From assembly GCA_044377005.1 (NCBI GenBank), contig JBILJV010000007.1, positions 1-58,558 on the forward strand: 58,558 nucleotides of DNA. Reading direction: 5' to 3'. This document shows positions 9,129-17,677 of this stretch, piece by piece. This DNA comes from JABMMZ01 sp044377005. Its GTDB lineage: Bacteria > Bacteroidota > Bacteroidia > NS11-12g > UBA955. Made by a program: the position numbers and the translations under genes. Each line of letters opens with the position of its first letter. Within the stretch, counting starts at the first letter, position 1. The notes under the pieces were generated by a model, which ran no database searches, was not told where the DNA came from, and saw only the letters and a list, made by a program, of their open reading frames with translations.

Positions 9129-9451
9129 CAAGCTACAGAAAAGGAGAAGTTTATGTTCATCATGAATTGGCTGGTTTCATTCAAGAAACGGAGAATGGCT
9201 ATGAATTTAAATACACAAACGATTATTTAAAGCAAGCAAACCCATTGTCGATCAGTAAAACATTGCCCGTAAATACTCAAACCTATGTATCAAAAGTCCT
9301 TTTTCCTTTCTTTGATGGCTTGATACCTGAAGGTTGGCTATTAGACATTGCTCAAACAAACTGGAAATTAAACTACTCCGACAGAATGGGTTTATTGTTG
9401 GCCTGTTGCAAAGACTGCATTGGTGCAGTGAGTGTTGTTGCTATTAAATAA
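9125..9451 (+). CDS. hipS: HipS-like protein (HipA N-terminal subdomain)
   Basis: This 108-residue protein equals the N-terminal domain of HipA kinases as a separate protein. Conserved parts are the start (VYVHHELAGFIQE), LPFF-like VLFPFFDGLIPEGWLL and the end SDRMGLLLACCKDCIGAVSVV. In the E. coli O127 HipBST system the small HipS protein is reported to act as the antitoxin towards HipT, unlike two-gene hipBA, where HipB does this. The gene overlaps hipB by 4 bases and is followed by hipT after a 33-base gap. It ends in a normal TAA, and the downstream protein has its own conserved N-terminus, so this is a natural split, not a broken hipA. Confidence 0.85.
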   Translation: MTSYRKGEVYVHHELAGFIQETENGYEFKYTNDYLKQANPLSISKTLPVNTQTYVSKVLFPFFDGLIPEGWLLDIAQTNWKLNYSDRMGLLLACCKDCIGAVSVVAIK

Positions 9452-9484
9452 CAGTGTTTGCTCTCATAATCACTCAACAAAGAG

Positions 9485-10522
9485 ATGAAAAATTTTAAAA
9501 AAAAATACCTAGAAGAAAAAGCACGCAGATTGTCTGTCAATCAAGTGGAAGAAACGCGTGCTGATTTTTATAGTCAAAATAAATGTTTGTATTGTTATGA
9601 AGGAATAGACCAAAAGAAAAGCGATTTTCATGAGGCTTGTAATAGAAAAATATTTGGTCAAGCAGAAACACCACTGCTTTCATACTCTAAGGAACAATTG
9701 GAAAGTTTAGCTAAAAAAATCATCCACAGTCAAATGGCTGTAACAGGGGTTCAGGCAAAGGTTTCATTGAGCATCCATAGAAAAGAGGAATTGAACGAGG
9801 TTAAAAAACTAACGATAGTGGGATTGTATGGCGATTATATACTAAAACCACCTTCTGAGCATTATGAACAATTACCCGAACTAGAACATCTTACAATGAA
9901 GTTGGCGCATTTATGTGGTTTAAAGACAGTGCCTCATAGCCTTGTAAGATTAAAAGACAAAACCTTGTGTTACATCACCAAACGAGTAGACCGACACAAA
10001 AAAGGAAAATTTCACATGGAAGACATGTGTCAACTCACAGAAAGATTAACCGAGGATAAATACAAAGGAAGTCATGAACAAGTGGCTAAAACCATCCTAA
10101 AATATTCATCAAATCCTATGCTAGATGTAAGCAATTTTTATGAGTTGGTATTGTTTTGTTTTTTTACGGGCAATGCAGATATGCACTTAAAGAATTTCTC
10201 TTTATTGGGCGATTTATTAGGCAATTATACATTGTCTCCGGCTTATGATTTGTTAAACACGGCTTTGGTTATAAACTCAGATAAAGAAGAATTGGGTTTA
10301 ACATTGAATGGCAAAAAAAGCAAGCTAAAATACAATGATTTTTTGGTGGCATATGAAACCTCAGGATTGAGCAAAAAAGTATTGGATAACACCTTAGAAA
10401 ATTTCAAATATTGCTTATTTGAATTTGAAACTTTAATTAACAAAAGCTTCTTATCAGATGATTACAAAAAAGGCTATTTGGATTTATTAAAAGAAAGATA
10501 CCAAAGGTTTGGGTTGCTTTGA
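9485..10522 (+). CDS. hipT: HipT-like serine/threonine kinase toxin
   Basis: This 345-residue kinase has the core HipA fold without the N-terminal subdomain, which is encoded separately by hipS. The Gly-rich loop reads MAVTGVQAKVSL (84-95), the ATP-site Lys is in YILKPP (about 121), the catalytic loop is NADMHLKN (about 230-237), and the metal-binding Asp is in SPAYDLLNT (about 252). The end YQRFGLL resembles E. coli HipT, whose end I recall as RHRLGLL. The E. coli loop has autophosphorylated Ser57 and Ser59; here the matching residues appear to be Ala and Thr, so only one site could be used. An N-terminal CLYC...HEAC cluster (C34, C37, H49, C52) may bind zinc. HipT of E. coli phosphorylates tryptophanyl-tRNA synthetase; the target here is unknown. 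Confidence 0.88.
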   Translation: MKNFKKKYLEEKARRLSVNQVEETRADFYSQNKCLYCYEGIDQKKSDFHEACNRKIFGQAETPLLSYSKEQLESLAKKIIHSQMAVTGVQAKVSLSIHRKEELNEVKKLTIVGLYGDYILKPPSEHYEQLPELEHLTMKLAHLCGLKTVPHSLVRLKDKTLCYITKRVDRHKKGKFHMEDMCQLTERLTEDKYKGSHEQVAKTILKYSSNPMLDVSNFYELVLFCFFTGNADMHLKNFSLLGDLLGNYTLSPAYDLLNTALVINSDKEELGLTLNGKKSKLKYNDFLVAYETSGLSKKVLDNTLENFKYCLFEFETLINKSFLSDDYKKGYLDLLKERYQRFGLL

Positions 10523-10705
10523 TTGAGACAAAATGTACAAGGAGTTTTAAAAATGAAAAATTCACAAAGGGATTTTTTAAATTTTCCTCTATTTATGGAT
10601 CTTATTTGATAGGAAGTTAAATTTTTTTTAAAATCAATAATTGTTGATATGACTAAGCATAGCCATTTTTAAATACTTAAAAACGGTTATAAGTGGTTAA
10701 AATTT

Positions 10706-10734
10706 TTTGTTGGTAATCGAGCACTGCAACTTTG
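10706..10734 (+). promoter_or_regulatory. Promoter of ssb (-33 and -7 boxes)
   Basis: TTTG (10706-10709), with an adjoining TTG (10710-10712), lies 17-20 bases before CAACTTTG (10727-10734), a one-base variant of TAnnTTTG. The ssb ATG is 28 bases further on. The spacing fits Bacteroidota promoters. Confidence 0.55.
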
Positions 10735-10762
10735 CACCATCAATTATTTAAAAATTTGTATT

Positions 10763-11104
10763 ATGAACAATTTAAGAAATCGTGTTTTATTAATCGGCCG
10801 ATTAGGCGCACAACCAGAAACCAAAACTTTAGCAAACGGAAGTACATTAACCCGTTTTAATTTAGCCACCTCCGAGTCGTACAAAAATGACAAAGGCGAG
10901 CGTATTACAGACACACAATGGCACAACATCACCACTTGGGGTAAAGTAGCAGAACTTGCTGCACAATTGCTTGACAAAGGCAAAGAAGTAGTTGTAGAAG
11001 GTAAGCTAGTAAGCAGAGCTTACACGGATAAAGATGGAGTAAAACGTTACGTTACAGAAATCGTTGCAAACGACCTTTTATTAGTGGGTGCTAAGGCTCA
11101 ATAA
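10763..11104 (+). CDS. ssb: Single-stranded DNA-binding protein, short form 1
   Basis: This 113-residue protein is an OB-fold SSB. It starts MNNLRNRVLLIGRLGAQPE and has the core DTQWHNITTWGK (residues 52-63). It ends right after the fold (LLVGAKAQ) and lacks the acidic C-terminal tip (DDxxPF type) that recruits repair and replication partners in most bacterial SSBs. A second gene of the same length and gap-free alignment lies at 53999-54340. A full-length SSB for replication is therefore likely elsewhere in the genome. It is a single-gene unit with its own promoter and terminator. Confidence 0.93.
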   Translation: MNNLRNRVLLIGRLGAQPETKTLANGSTLTRFNLATSESYKNDKGERITDTQWHNITTWGKVAELAAQLLDKGKEVVVEGKLVSRAYTDKDGVKRYVTEIVANDLLLVGAKAQ

Positions 11105-11123
11105 TTAACCATTACTTTTGTTG

Positions 11124-11158
11124 AAAAAGGGCTGTTCATTAACGAATAGCCCTTTTTT
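11124..11158. terminator. Bidirectional terminator between ssb and DUF2851 gene
   Basis: AAAAAGGGCT (11124-11133) pairs with AGCCCTTTTT around a 14-base loop, with T-runs on both strands. It lies between two convergent genes. Confidence 0.8.
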
Positions 11159-12431
11159 ATTTTAAAGATAAAATTTTAGAACCAATTTTACAATTCAAAC
11201 ACAATTTTAAGTCACAGTTATTTTGTTTTAGTTCAATCAATCCTTGTGAGTCGAACGCTGTGCGAGAATGTATGCCATACTGCGACCAATGTGTAATAAT
11301 TTGATTACTTTCTGAAGGTAATTGGTGTAGAATATTTAGCGCTTTTTGACTAATACTCTCATTGCTTAACGATTGTCCATACACAAATAATACTGGCACA
11401 ACACTGTTTATCAATACGGATTGCATACTCGAAACAGACAAATCTGTGCTGTGCTGTTTACTTTCTTTACCAAAAACATAATGGGTTTGCCAATACTCAC
11501 TTCCAGGTGATTTAAAGAAATTTAGAATTTTCTTAACATCCGTTTCTTCTATTACTTGACTCAATAAATGGTGACTATTATAAATGAGTTTTGAAAATTG
11601 TGCCAAACGCATCGTTGGTAAATTGCCTGGACGCATTCTCATTTGTTTAAACACCGTTTTTTCCATCGCTTTTAAATGGTATTTCTTTGACAAAAATTGC
11701 CATTCTTTTCGAAGTGTTTCATGGTAAGTGCAATCTATTTTTTCACTTAAATAACCTGCTACACCAAATATCAAACTTTCTATTTGTAATAAATTGGATT
11801 GATGCTTTGCTATGATAGTAATAGGCAGTGAAAAAGCCAATTGTTCAAAGGCATTGCCATTAATTCCAAAGCCAAAACATCTGGCTATGGATACATAAAA
11901 AACAGTATGCCAATCATTGTTTGATTGCTGTAGTAATCCTTTTACCCAATTTGTTTTTCTTTCGAGTCTTTCTATGGATTTTCTTTCTATAACTTGACTG
12001 ATAGTAAACTGATCTATCAAAGGAAGTCGTTTGGCACACGAAACCCAATCTTGATTCCCTTTAAGAAAGTCATAATGTTGAAGCAATGACGTTTGGATTT
12101 TATTTTCTAAGGCTATACAAGGCAATAAGCTGCCGTCATTGCGAAAACAGTCCATGTCATCTTTTAATACTACATGTAAAATAGTATTGTTATAAGCTGG
12201 ATTGTCTTGGTGCTTGTGGGTATTCCACAAGTGTGAATGGGTGTGCAATTCTACATTTCCAATCCATAAAGTATCGTCTATTTTAACATGTGCATTCAAA
12301 AAATCAGGACCGGCGTTGGTATTTAAATTACCACGCTTAAAAATTTCTACTTTTTGTCCTTTACTGGTTTTTAGTTCGAAAGAATTAAACAATCCTGTTT
12401 GCCAAATAAATTGAAATAATTCTTCGTTCAT
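11157..12431 (-). CDS. DUF2851 family protein
   Basis: This 424-residue protein belongs to the Bacteroidota family DUF2851, whose function is unknown. Diagnostic parts are the start MNEELFQFIWQTGLF and the block GNLNTNAGPDFLNAHVKID, then WIGNVELHTHSHLWN with several His residues, near residues 33-70. The conserved Asp/His set near the N-terminus could form a metal or nuclease-like site; this is inference only. The ATG start fits the family. It is a single gene convergent with ssb. Confidence 0.88.
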   Translation of the reverse strand: MNEELFQFIWQTGLFNSFELKTSKGQKVEIFKRGNLNTNAGPDFLNAHVKIDDTLWIGNVELHTHSHLWNTHKHQDNPAYNNTILHVVLKDDMDCFRNDGSLLPCIALENKIQTSLLQHYDFLKGNQDWVSCAKRLPLIDQFTISQVIERKSIERLERKTNWVKGLLQQSNNDWHTVFYVSIARCFGFGINGNAFEQLAFSLPITIIAKHQSNLLQIESLIFGVAGYLSEKIDCTYHETLRKEWQFLSKKYHLKAMEKTVFKQMRMRPGNLPTMRLAQFSKLIYNSHHLLSQVIEETDVKKILNFFKSPGSEYWQTHYVFGKESKQHSTDLSVSSMQSVLINSVVPVLFVYGQSLSNESISQKALNILHQLPSESNQIITHWSQYGIHSRTAFDSQGLIELKQNNCDLKLCLNCKIGSKILSLK

Positions 12432-12591
12432 TTGTTAAACTTCAAATGTAAAAAAATTAAAGAAGATTTTATTATTCATAGATAAGCGTTTTACTAAATT
12501 GTAATAACTTATTATTCAATTAGTTTACTATAAAAAATCACATCTTAATTATTAAAAATGGAGTTCAATTCTAATTTAAAGAAAAATAACT

Positions 12592-12599
12592 TAATTTTG
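12592..12599 (+). promoter_or_regulatory. -7 promoter box of the mutL operon
   Basis: TAATTTTG is a full TAnnTTTG match and ends only 4 bases before the GTG at 12604. The mRNA would start at or near the start codon. Confidence 0.55.
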
Positions 12600-12603
12600 T
12601 GAT

Positions 12604-12960
12604 GTGGCAAATTTGTTTGATACCTTAACTCGCAATCAAAGAAAACCTAGAGGTTTTAAGTATAAGCCTATTTATTTTGATGCAGAAAAAGCGGAATTTA
12701 AAGCTTATGTTGAAAAACTTAGGGCAGAAAGAGATGCCACAGACAAAGGTCTATATCGCCCCAATTACAAAGGAAAATTCACTTCTCAAATAGGTAAAAA
12801 ATCTGGCTATCAAAAACAAATTTTGTTTTACAATCTACGTTTGTTATTTATCCTCATTGGTTTGGTAGTGGGTGCTTATTATTTGTACAATACAGGCGTA
12901 TTTAATACAGCTGTCAATAAATTCCTGAATCTTTTTAACAATAAAGATGGATTGTATTAA
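12604..12960 (+). CDS. Conserved small membrane protein upstream of mutL
   Basis: This 118-residue protein of unknown function has a basic N-terminal half (RNQRKPRGFKYKPIYFD) and one transmembrane segment (LFILIGLVVGAYYLY, about residues 85-99). Similar proteins precede mutL in other Bacteroidota, as far as I recall. The start is GTG at 12604; an in-frame TTG at 12613 is the alternative if the promoter box places the mRNA start slightly downstream. It overlaps mutL by 14 bases, so the two are translationally coupled. Confidence 0.75.
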   Translation: MANLFDTLTRNQRKPRGFKYKPIYFDAEKAEFKAYVEKLRAERDATDKGLYRPNYKGKFTSQIGKKSGYQKQILFYNLRLLFILIGLVVGAYYLYNTGVFNTAVNKFLNLFNNKDGLY

Positions 12961-14761
12961 ACTATTACCTGACAACATTGCCAATCAAATTGCAGCAGGT
13001 GAAGTAGTTCAAAGACCTGCCTCTGCCGTTAAGGAGCTTTTAGAAAATGCATTAGATGCAAAAGCAACAGAAATTAAAGTCAATATAAAAGAGGGCGGTT
13101 CTACCCTTATTCAACTTATAGACAATGGAGTTGGGATGAGTGTAACTGACGCACGAATGTGTTGGGAACGCCATGCTACTTCAAAAATAAGTCAAGCGGA
13201 TGATTTATTTCGTTTAAAAAGTTTTGGTTTCCGCGGTGAAGCACTCGCTTCTATTGCTGCCATTGCGCATGTGGAAATGAAAACCAAACGCAAAGAAGAC
13301 GAGGTGGGTACTCATATTAAAATAGAAGGCAGTAAAGTGATTGACCAAAGCCCTATTGCGGTTGCCAATGGAACTCAATTTGCTATCAAAAATTTGTTTT
13401 ATAATGTTCCGGCACGAAGAAATTTTTTGAAAAGTGTTGCTGTAGAAATGCGCCATATTATTGATGAGTTTATCCGTGTTGCTCTTCCCCATCATACCAT
13501 TTCTTTCAGTTTGTTTCACAATGATAAAGAAGTCTTTTCCTTGAAACCAACTTCACCTATTCAACGAATTGCTGATATATTAGGAAAAAAAAATACTAAC
13601 GGATTTTTAGTGGTTGACGAAACCCACGATTTAATCAATGTTAAAGGTTATGTGGGCGATCCCGAAATGGCCAAAAGAACGAGAGGCGAACAGTTTCTCT
13701 TTGTCAACAACCGTTTTATAAAGGATTCTTATATTAATCATGCTATTGTTAATGCATATGAACAACTGATAGGTAAAGACCAATTTCCTTTCTATGTTTT
13801 ATTTTTAGAGCTCGACCCTTCACACATTGACATCAATATTCATCCTACCAAAACAGAAATTAAGTTCGACGATGAACGCTCTATTTATACTTTAGTAAAA
13901 TCTGCCATTCGCAAAGCCCTTAACAATTATACTGTTTTACCTGAGTTGGACTTAAATAAAGGGGATGGTTTAGATGCATTTTCTTTTAAACCACCTACTC
14001 ATTTTTCAAATTCTGCCCCTGAGCCCAAAATAAACAAAGGATTTAATCCTTTTAAAACAGAAGCAATGGATTCTTTTAAAATGGTCCAAAACCAACAGTG
14101 GCATCAATTATTTGAAAACAGTTTTATAGAAAAAAATACGACTCAAAATCAAGAAGAAATTATTCAACAAACTTTGATAAAAGAAGATCAGGAATTCAGA
14201 AATTATGATTATTTGATTTTACAAAGTGGTCATATTGTAAGTACTCGAAATGAGGCTTTGATAGTTATTGACCAAAGGGCGGCTCATGAGCGTATCTTAT
14301 ATGAAAAATATTGCACTAATATTATATACCGTTCAGCCGCTGTTCAACAACTTTTGTTTCCTAGAACCATTCAATTAAGCCCTCCCGACTATGCCATGGT
14401 TCATGAGCTTTTGGATGATATTAAGGACTTGGGTTTTGATGTTGCAGATTTTGGGTCTAATTGCCTAATCATTAATGGGGTTCCTGCCGAAACTATCAAA
14501 GGAACAGAAAAGGAACTCCTTGAAAGTTTAATAGAAAGTTACAAAAACAATAGTACCCGTTTTAGTGGAGACAAACGCCAATCATTGGCATTGGCATTGG
14601 CACAAAATGAAGCTATTTATAGAACACAAACCATTAATAAAGAGGAAGCACAAGAACTAATCGAAAGATTATTTAAGTGCGAACAACCAAGTACAAGACC
14701 TAATGGTAAACCTGTTTATGTAGAACTCTCAAAATCAAATATCCTAGATTTTTTCAAATAA
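12947..14761 (+). CDS. mutL: DNA mismatch repair protein MutL
   Basis: This 604-residue MutL couples MutS recognition to strand removal. The GHKL ATPase has RPASAVKELLENALDA, DNGVGM and FRGEALASIA in the first 100 residues. The C-terminal dimerisation domain carries DQRAAHERILYE (about 441-452). In endonuclease-type MutL this motif is DQHAxxExxxxE, so the metal-binding His is replaced by Arg. The later Cys motif reads KCEQPSTRPNGKP instead of CPHGRP. Nicking activity may be reduced or arranged differently. It overlaps the upstream small membrane protein gene and is followed 9 bases later by a rhomboid protease gene. Confidence 0.96.
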   Translation: MDCIKLLPDNIANQIAAGEVVQRPASAVKELLENALDAKATEIKVNIKEGGSTLIQLIDNGVGMSVTDARMCWERHATSKISQADDLFRLKSFGFRGEALASIAAIAHVEMKTKRKEDEVGTHIKIEGSKVIDQSPIAVANGTQFAIKNLFYNVPARRNFLKSVAVEMRHIIDEFIRVALPHHTISFSLFHNDKEVFSLKPTSPIQRIADILGKKNTNGFLVVDETHDLINVKGYVGDPEMAKRTRGEQFLFVNNRFIKDSYINHAIVNAYEQLIGKDQFPFYVLFLELDPSHIDINIHPTKTEIKFDDERSIYTLVKSAIRKALNNYTVLPELDLNKGDGLDAFSFKPPTHFSNSAPEPKINKGFNPFKTEAMDSFKMVQNQQWHQLFENSFIEKNTTQNQEEIIQQTLIKEDQEFRNYDYLILQSGHIVSTRNEALIVIDQRAAHERILYEKYCTNIIYRSAAVQQLLFPRTIQLSPPDYAMVHELLDDIKDLGFDVADFGSNCLIINGVPAETIKGTEKELLESLIESYKNNSTRFSGDKRQSLALALAQNEAIYRTQTINKEEAQELIERLFKCEQPSTRPNGKPVYVELSKSNILDFFK

Positions 14762-14770
14762 AAAACAGAC

Positions 14771-15511
14771 ATGAATCGATTATTTATTACACCCGTTATT
14801 AAACAAATTGTTATTGGTTGCGTAATTTTTTTTATAGGTGGCTTATTGTTAGAAAACAAACAAATAGAACTTAAAAACTATCTTGCACTTCATTATATAA
14901 AGACCGACTTATTTCGTCCTTGGCAGTTTATCAGTCACATGTTTATGCATGGTGGTCTTACCCATTTATTGTTCAACATGATTGCATTGATAACCATAGG
15001 AGGAACGATTGAAAATTTTTTGGGAGGAAAAAAATTTATAACCCTTTATTTTGTTTCAGGGATAGGAGCTGTTGCCATTCACATGCTTTCACAATGGATT
15101 GAATTATATCATTTAACTGGTATTTGGATACCTAGTCCCGATATTTTTGACATTGAATTAATGGATGAGAAAACAATTAGATACAATACTGAATTTGTTA
15201 AAGAGGGTGCCAACATAAATACTATTGCAGGTATATTATTTACCAAAGTTGTAGGGGCAAGTGGTGCTATTTACGGTGTTGTTACTGCCTTTGCTTACTT
15301 GTTTCCTAATACCCAATTAATGATTATGTTTATTCCTTATCCAATTAAAGCTAAGTATCTTATTCCTGGTTTTATAGCCCTCGATTTATTTTTGGGAATC
15401 AGTAATTTTGGATGGGATCCTATTGCCCATTTTGCACACATTGGTGGTGCTATATTTGGTTTTGCATTGGTTTACTATTGGCGTAAATTCGACAAAACAA
15501 ACTTTTATTAA
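14771..15511 (+). CDS. Rhomboid family intramembrane serine protease
   Basis: This 246-residue membrane protein cleaves transmembrane substrates inside the bilayer. The catalytic Ser is in GASGAIYG (about 162-169), and the catalytic His is in HFAHIGGAIFG (about 218-228) in a later helix. The oxyanion-side motif HMFMHGGLTHLLFNM is present (about 57-71). About six hydrophobic segments are visible. It is the third gene of the mutL operon, 9 bases after mutL. The substrate cannot be inferred. Confidence 0.92.
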   Translation: MNRLFITPVIKQIVIGCVIFFIGGLLLENKQIELKNYLALHYIKTDLFRPWQFISHMFMHGGLTHLLFNMIALITIGGTIENFLGGKKFITLYFVSGIGAVAIHMLSQWIELYHLTGIWIPSPDIFDIELMDEKTIRYNTEFVKEGANINTIAGILFTKVVGASGAIYGVVTAFAYLFPNTQLMIMFIPYPIKAKYLIPGFIALDLFLGISNFGWDPIAHFAHIGGAIFGFALVYYWRKFDKTNFY

Positions 15512-15615
15512 ACAGTTATAATAGCCTTAAATTTATTCATTTACTCCATAAAAAGGTGATATTATCGTCATAAAAAAATAAGTTTTTAGTACCATATTAT
15601 TTATAAAATTCATAT

Positions 15616-15623
15616 TAATTTTG
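15616..15623 (+). promoter_or_regulatory. -7 promoter box of the OmpA-domain gene
   Basis: TAATTTTG fully matches TAnnTTTG and ends 6 bases before the ATG at 15630. Its last three bases form an in-frame TTG that should not be taken as the start. Confidence 0.55.
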
Positions 15624-15629
15624 AACCAC

Positions 15630-17414
15630 ATGAAAAAAATCAATTCTCTCTTATTTGTTTTAAGCATTTTATTTACTTTTTCAAGTACTCTCAATGCACA
15701 AACATCCAAAAAATACAGTGTCTATTTTGATGTCAATCAATCTACTATTAAACCTAATGATTACAAAACCTTAGACAGTGTTGTAGCATTAATTAAAAAA
15801 CAACCAATTATCAAGCGTATACAAATTAGTGGATATGCCGATACTACTGGAAATGCCGAAGCTAACCAATTACTTTCTGACAACAGAACAGATACTGTTG
15901 CAGGTTATATTCTGAGTAAAGGATTAATGTCCTATAAAAAACTAATTACATCGGCTAGTTTAGGTGATAATAATACTGACAAAACTTTGTCTTTGGAAGA
16001 GCAAAGAAGAGTAGATATTGTGTTGTATTTTCCTAAACCTGATAGAGATACCATTATCCGTTTGGGTTGTATTTCTGCTTATATTAAAGCCAATACTTTC
16101 GAGAATTTCAATAACAATGAATTAACTTTCAAATTGGAATACATCAACAATAGCGAAGATTTAAAGAAAAATAAAATTCAAATGATTGACCAAGATGGTC
16201 AAAAATTATTAAGTAATGGATTGGTTAAGTTGGTGGCAATGTACAAAAGCAAACCTGTAAAAAATTTCAAACCTATAACTATCGAGATGCCAATTATTAA
16301 TCAATTGAATAATTATGTGGTTTATAAATCTGTTTTGGATAAAACTAAAACGATGAGTTTTAAAGCAAGTCAGGACAAAGTTAGTTATATCGGTTCAAAA
16401 GCGGGTCAAGATGGCGAACCTTGTTTATTACAATCGTTCCAACTAACAGACTGTAACACGATAATGTGTGCAGGGATGAAAGAGCCTAATTGTTACTGTG
16501 CTGCCGATGCATTTGGTGGATTATTGTCACCTGAAGCTAATAATGAGTTGTTGAAATTGGGCGCTTCTAAAGGAGGCTTTTTATTAAACGACGGTTGTTT
16601 TAAGAAAATTGACCCAACAAAAGCACAGGTTGAAGTTTTGGATCTTTTAAAGCCTGAAGAGTATTTGAATTTCTGTAATTCATTCCTTTATCCAGGAGTT
16701 GGAGATGTGCCTCAGATAGCCAAATATTCAAGAGAAGTATTGCGTTTTATAGATATTAATTTACCTCAACAAGCGGCAGATATTGACCAAGTAATGATTA
16801 AGAAAAACAGTGTTTTATTAATGATTCCTAAAAATCAAATCAAGTTCCAAAAAGATAAAAAATACGCCATCATTAATGCAGAAACTAGACAAGACAATTA
16901 TTTAGTTTGGAACAAAAAAGCAATCTTTTCTGACTCTTGTAAGGGTTTAATCAATTGCGATTATTTAACCTTCGAAGTGCCATTTACTGGATTTTATACT
17001 TTGGTTGAACTTACGCCATTGTCTAAAAACAAAGGAAAGGCTAAAACAGAGGAAGAAGGCGAAGAAGAAGAAGTGGTAAGTGACAGCAAGAAATTAAAAA
17101 TTAAAGTAAAGAAGTTCAATAACGTTACGGTAGTATATGGTGACAAAGGGAATAATACTGCTGTTAATGCACAATTTATTGAAAACAAAGGCAAACATTC
17201 AATCTTAGAACCTAACATTGCCAAAAACGAAAAGAACAATTATAAATCACACTTATTTTTATGTTACGTTTTAAAAGATGGTAAGCGTTACGCATGGATA
17301 GGCAATGGCAGTGAAATGAAAAAATCATTGTTCAACGGTAATTGGAAGTCACCAAAACTACAATATGTACCCGATGAAGAGTGGGACAATTTTTGTAAAA
17401 AACACTGCGAATAA
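15630..17414 (+). CDS. Secreted protein with N-terminal OmpA-like domain
   Basis: This protein is about 594 residues long with signal peptide MKKINSLLFVLSILFTFSS ending LNAQ. An OmpA-like peptidoglycan-binding domain follows directly (about 28-135), with YFDVNQSTIKPNDYKTLD and ISGYADTTGNAEANQLLSDN. In most OmpA proteins this domain is C-terminal. The rest, about 450 residues, is not recognised. It has a Cys-rich patch (CNTIMCAGMKEPNCYCAAD) and an acidic run EEEGEEEEVV before a final domain. The ATG at 15630 is chosen because it starts the signal peptide and the upstream TTG lies in the promoter box. Likely location is the periplasm or outer membrane. Confidence 0.82.
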   Translation: MKKINSLLFVLSILFTFSSTLNAQTSKKYSVYFDVNQSTIKPNDYKTLDSVVALIKKQPIIKRIQISGYADTTGNAEANQLLSDNRTDTVAGYILSKGLMSYKKLITSASLGDNNTDKTLSLEEQRRVDIVLYFPKPDRDTIIRLGCISAYIKANTFENFNNNELTFKLEYINNSEDLKKNKIQMIDQDGQKLLSNGLVKLVAMYKSKPVKNFKPITIEMPIINQLNNYVVYKSVLDKTKTMSFKASQDKVSYIGSKAGQDGEPCLLQSFQLTDCNTIMCAGMKEPNCYCAADAFGGLLSPEANNELLKLGASKGGFLLNDGCFKKIDPTKAQVEVLDLLKPEEYLNFCNSFLYPGVGDVPQIAKYSREVLRFIDINLPQQAADIDQVMIKKNSVLLMIPKNQIKFQKDKKYAIINAETRQDNYLVWNKKAIFSDSCKGLINCDYLTFEVPFTGFYTLVELTPLSKNKGKAKTEEEGEEEEVVSDSKKLKIKVKKFNNVTVVYGDKGNNTAVNAQFIENKGKHSILEPNIAKNEKNNYKSHLFLCYVLKDGKRYAWIGNGSEMKKSLFNGNWKSPKLQYVPDEEWDNFCKKHCE

Positions 17415-17430
17415 AAGTATCACGATATTT

Positions 17431-17461
17431 AAAAAAAACCTGCTAAATGGCAGGTTTTTTT
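17431..17461 (+). terminator. Intrinsic terminator after the OmpA-domain gene
   Basis: AAAAAAACCTGC pairs with GCAGGTTTTTTT around a 6-base loop, 17 bases after the stop. Confidence 0.85.
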
Positions 17462-17677
17462 ATGCGATAATAATTAGTAAATTAAAAATGAAAACAGAAT
17501 AATCAAAAAAACCTTGTTTAAAACACTTATCTTTGCAGTAGATTATTTATTCGCGGCATTCTAAGCCAGTTTTCAGAAAGTTCATTTGCTATCAATGTAT
17601 TTTTATTTTCTAGTTTTCAATGATAAAGTTTAATACTTTATTTCCGCCTTTATTTTTATTATAAACATTTATACATT

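Noticed and set aside
9125..10522. hipA gene broken by a frameshift or stop
   Set aside because: Both parts have complete, conserved ends, a 33-base gap and a new Cys-rich N-terminus on the kinase. The arrangement equals the known three-gene HipBST type.
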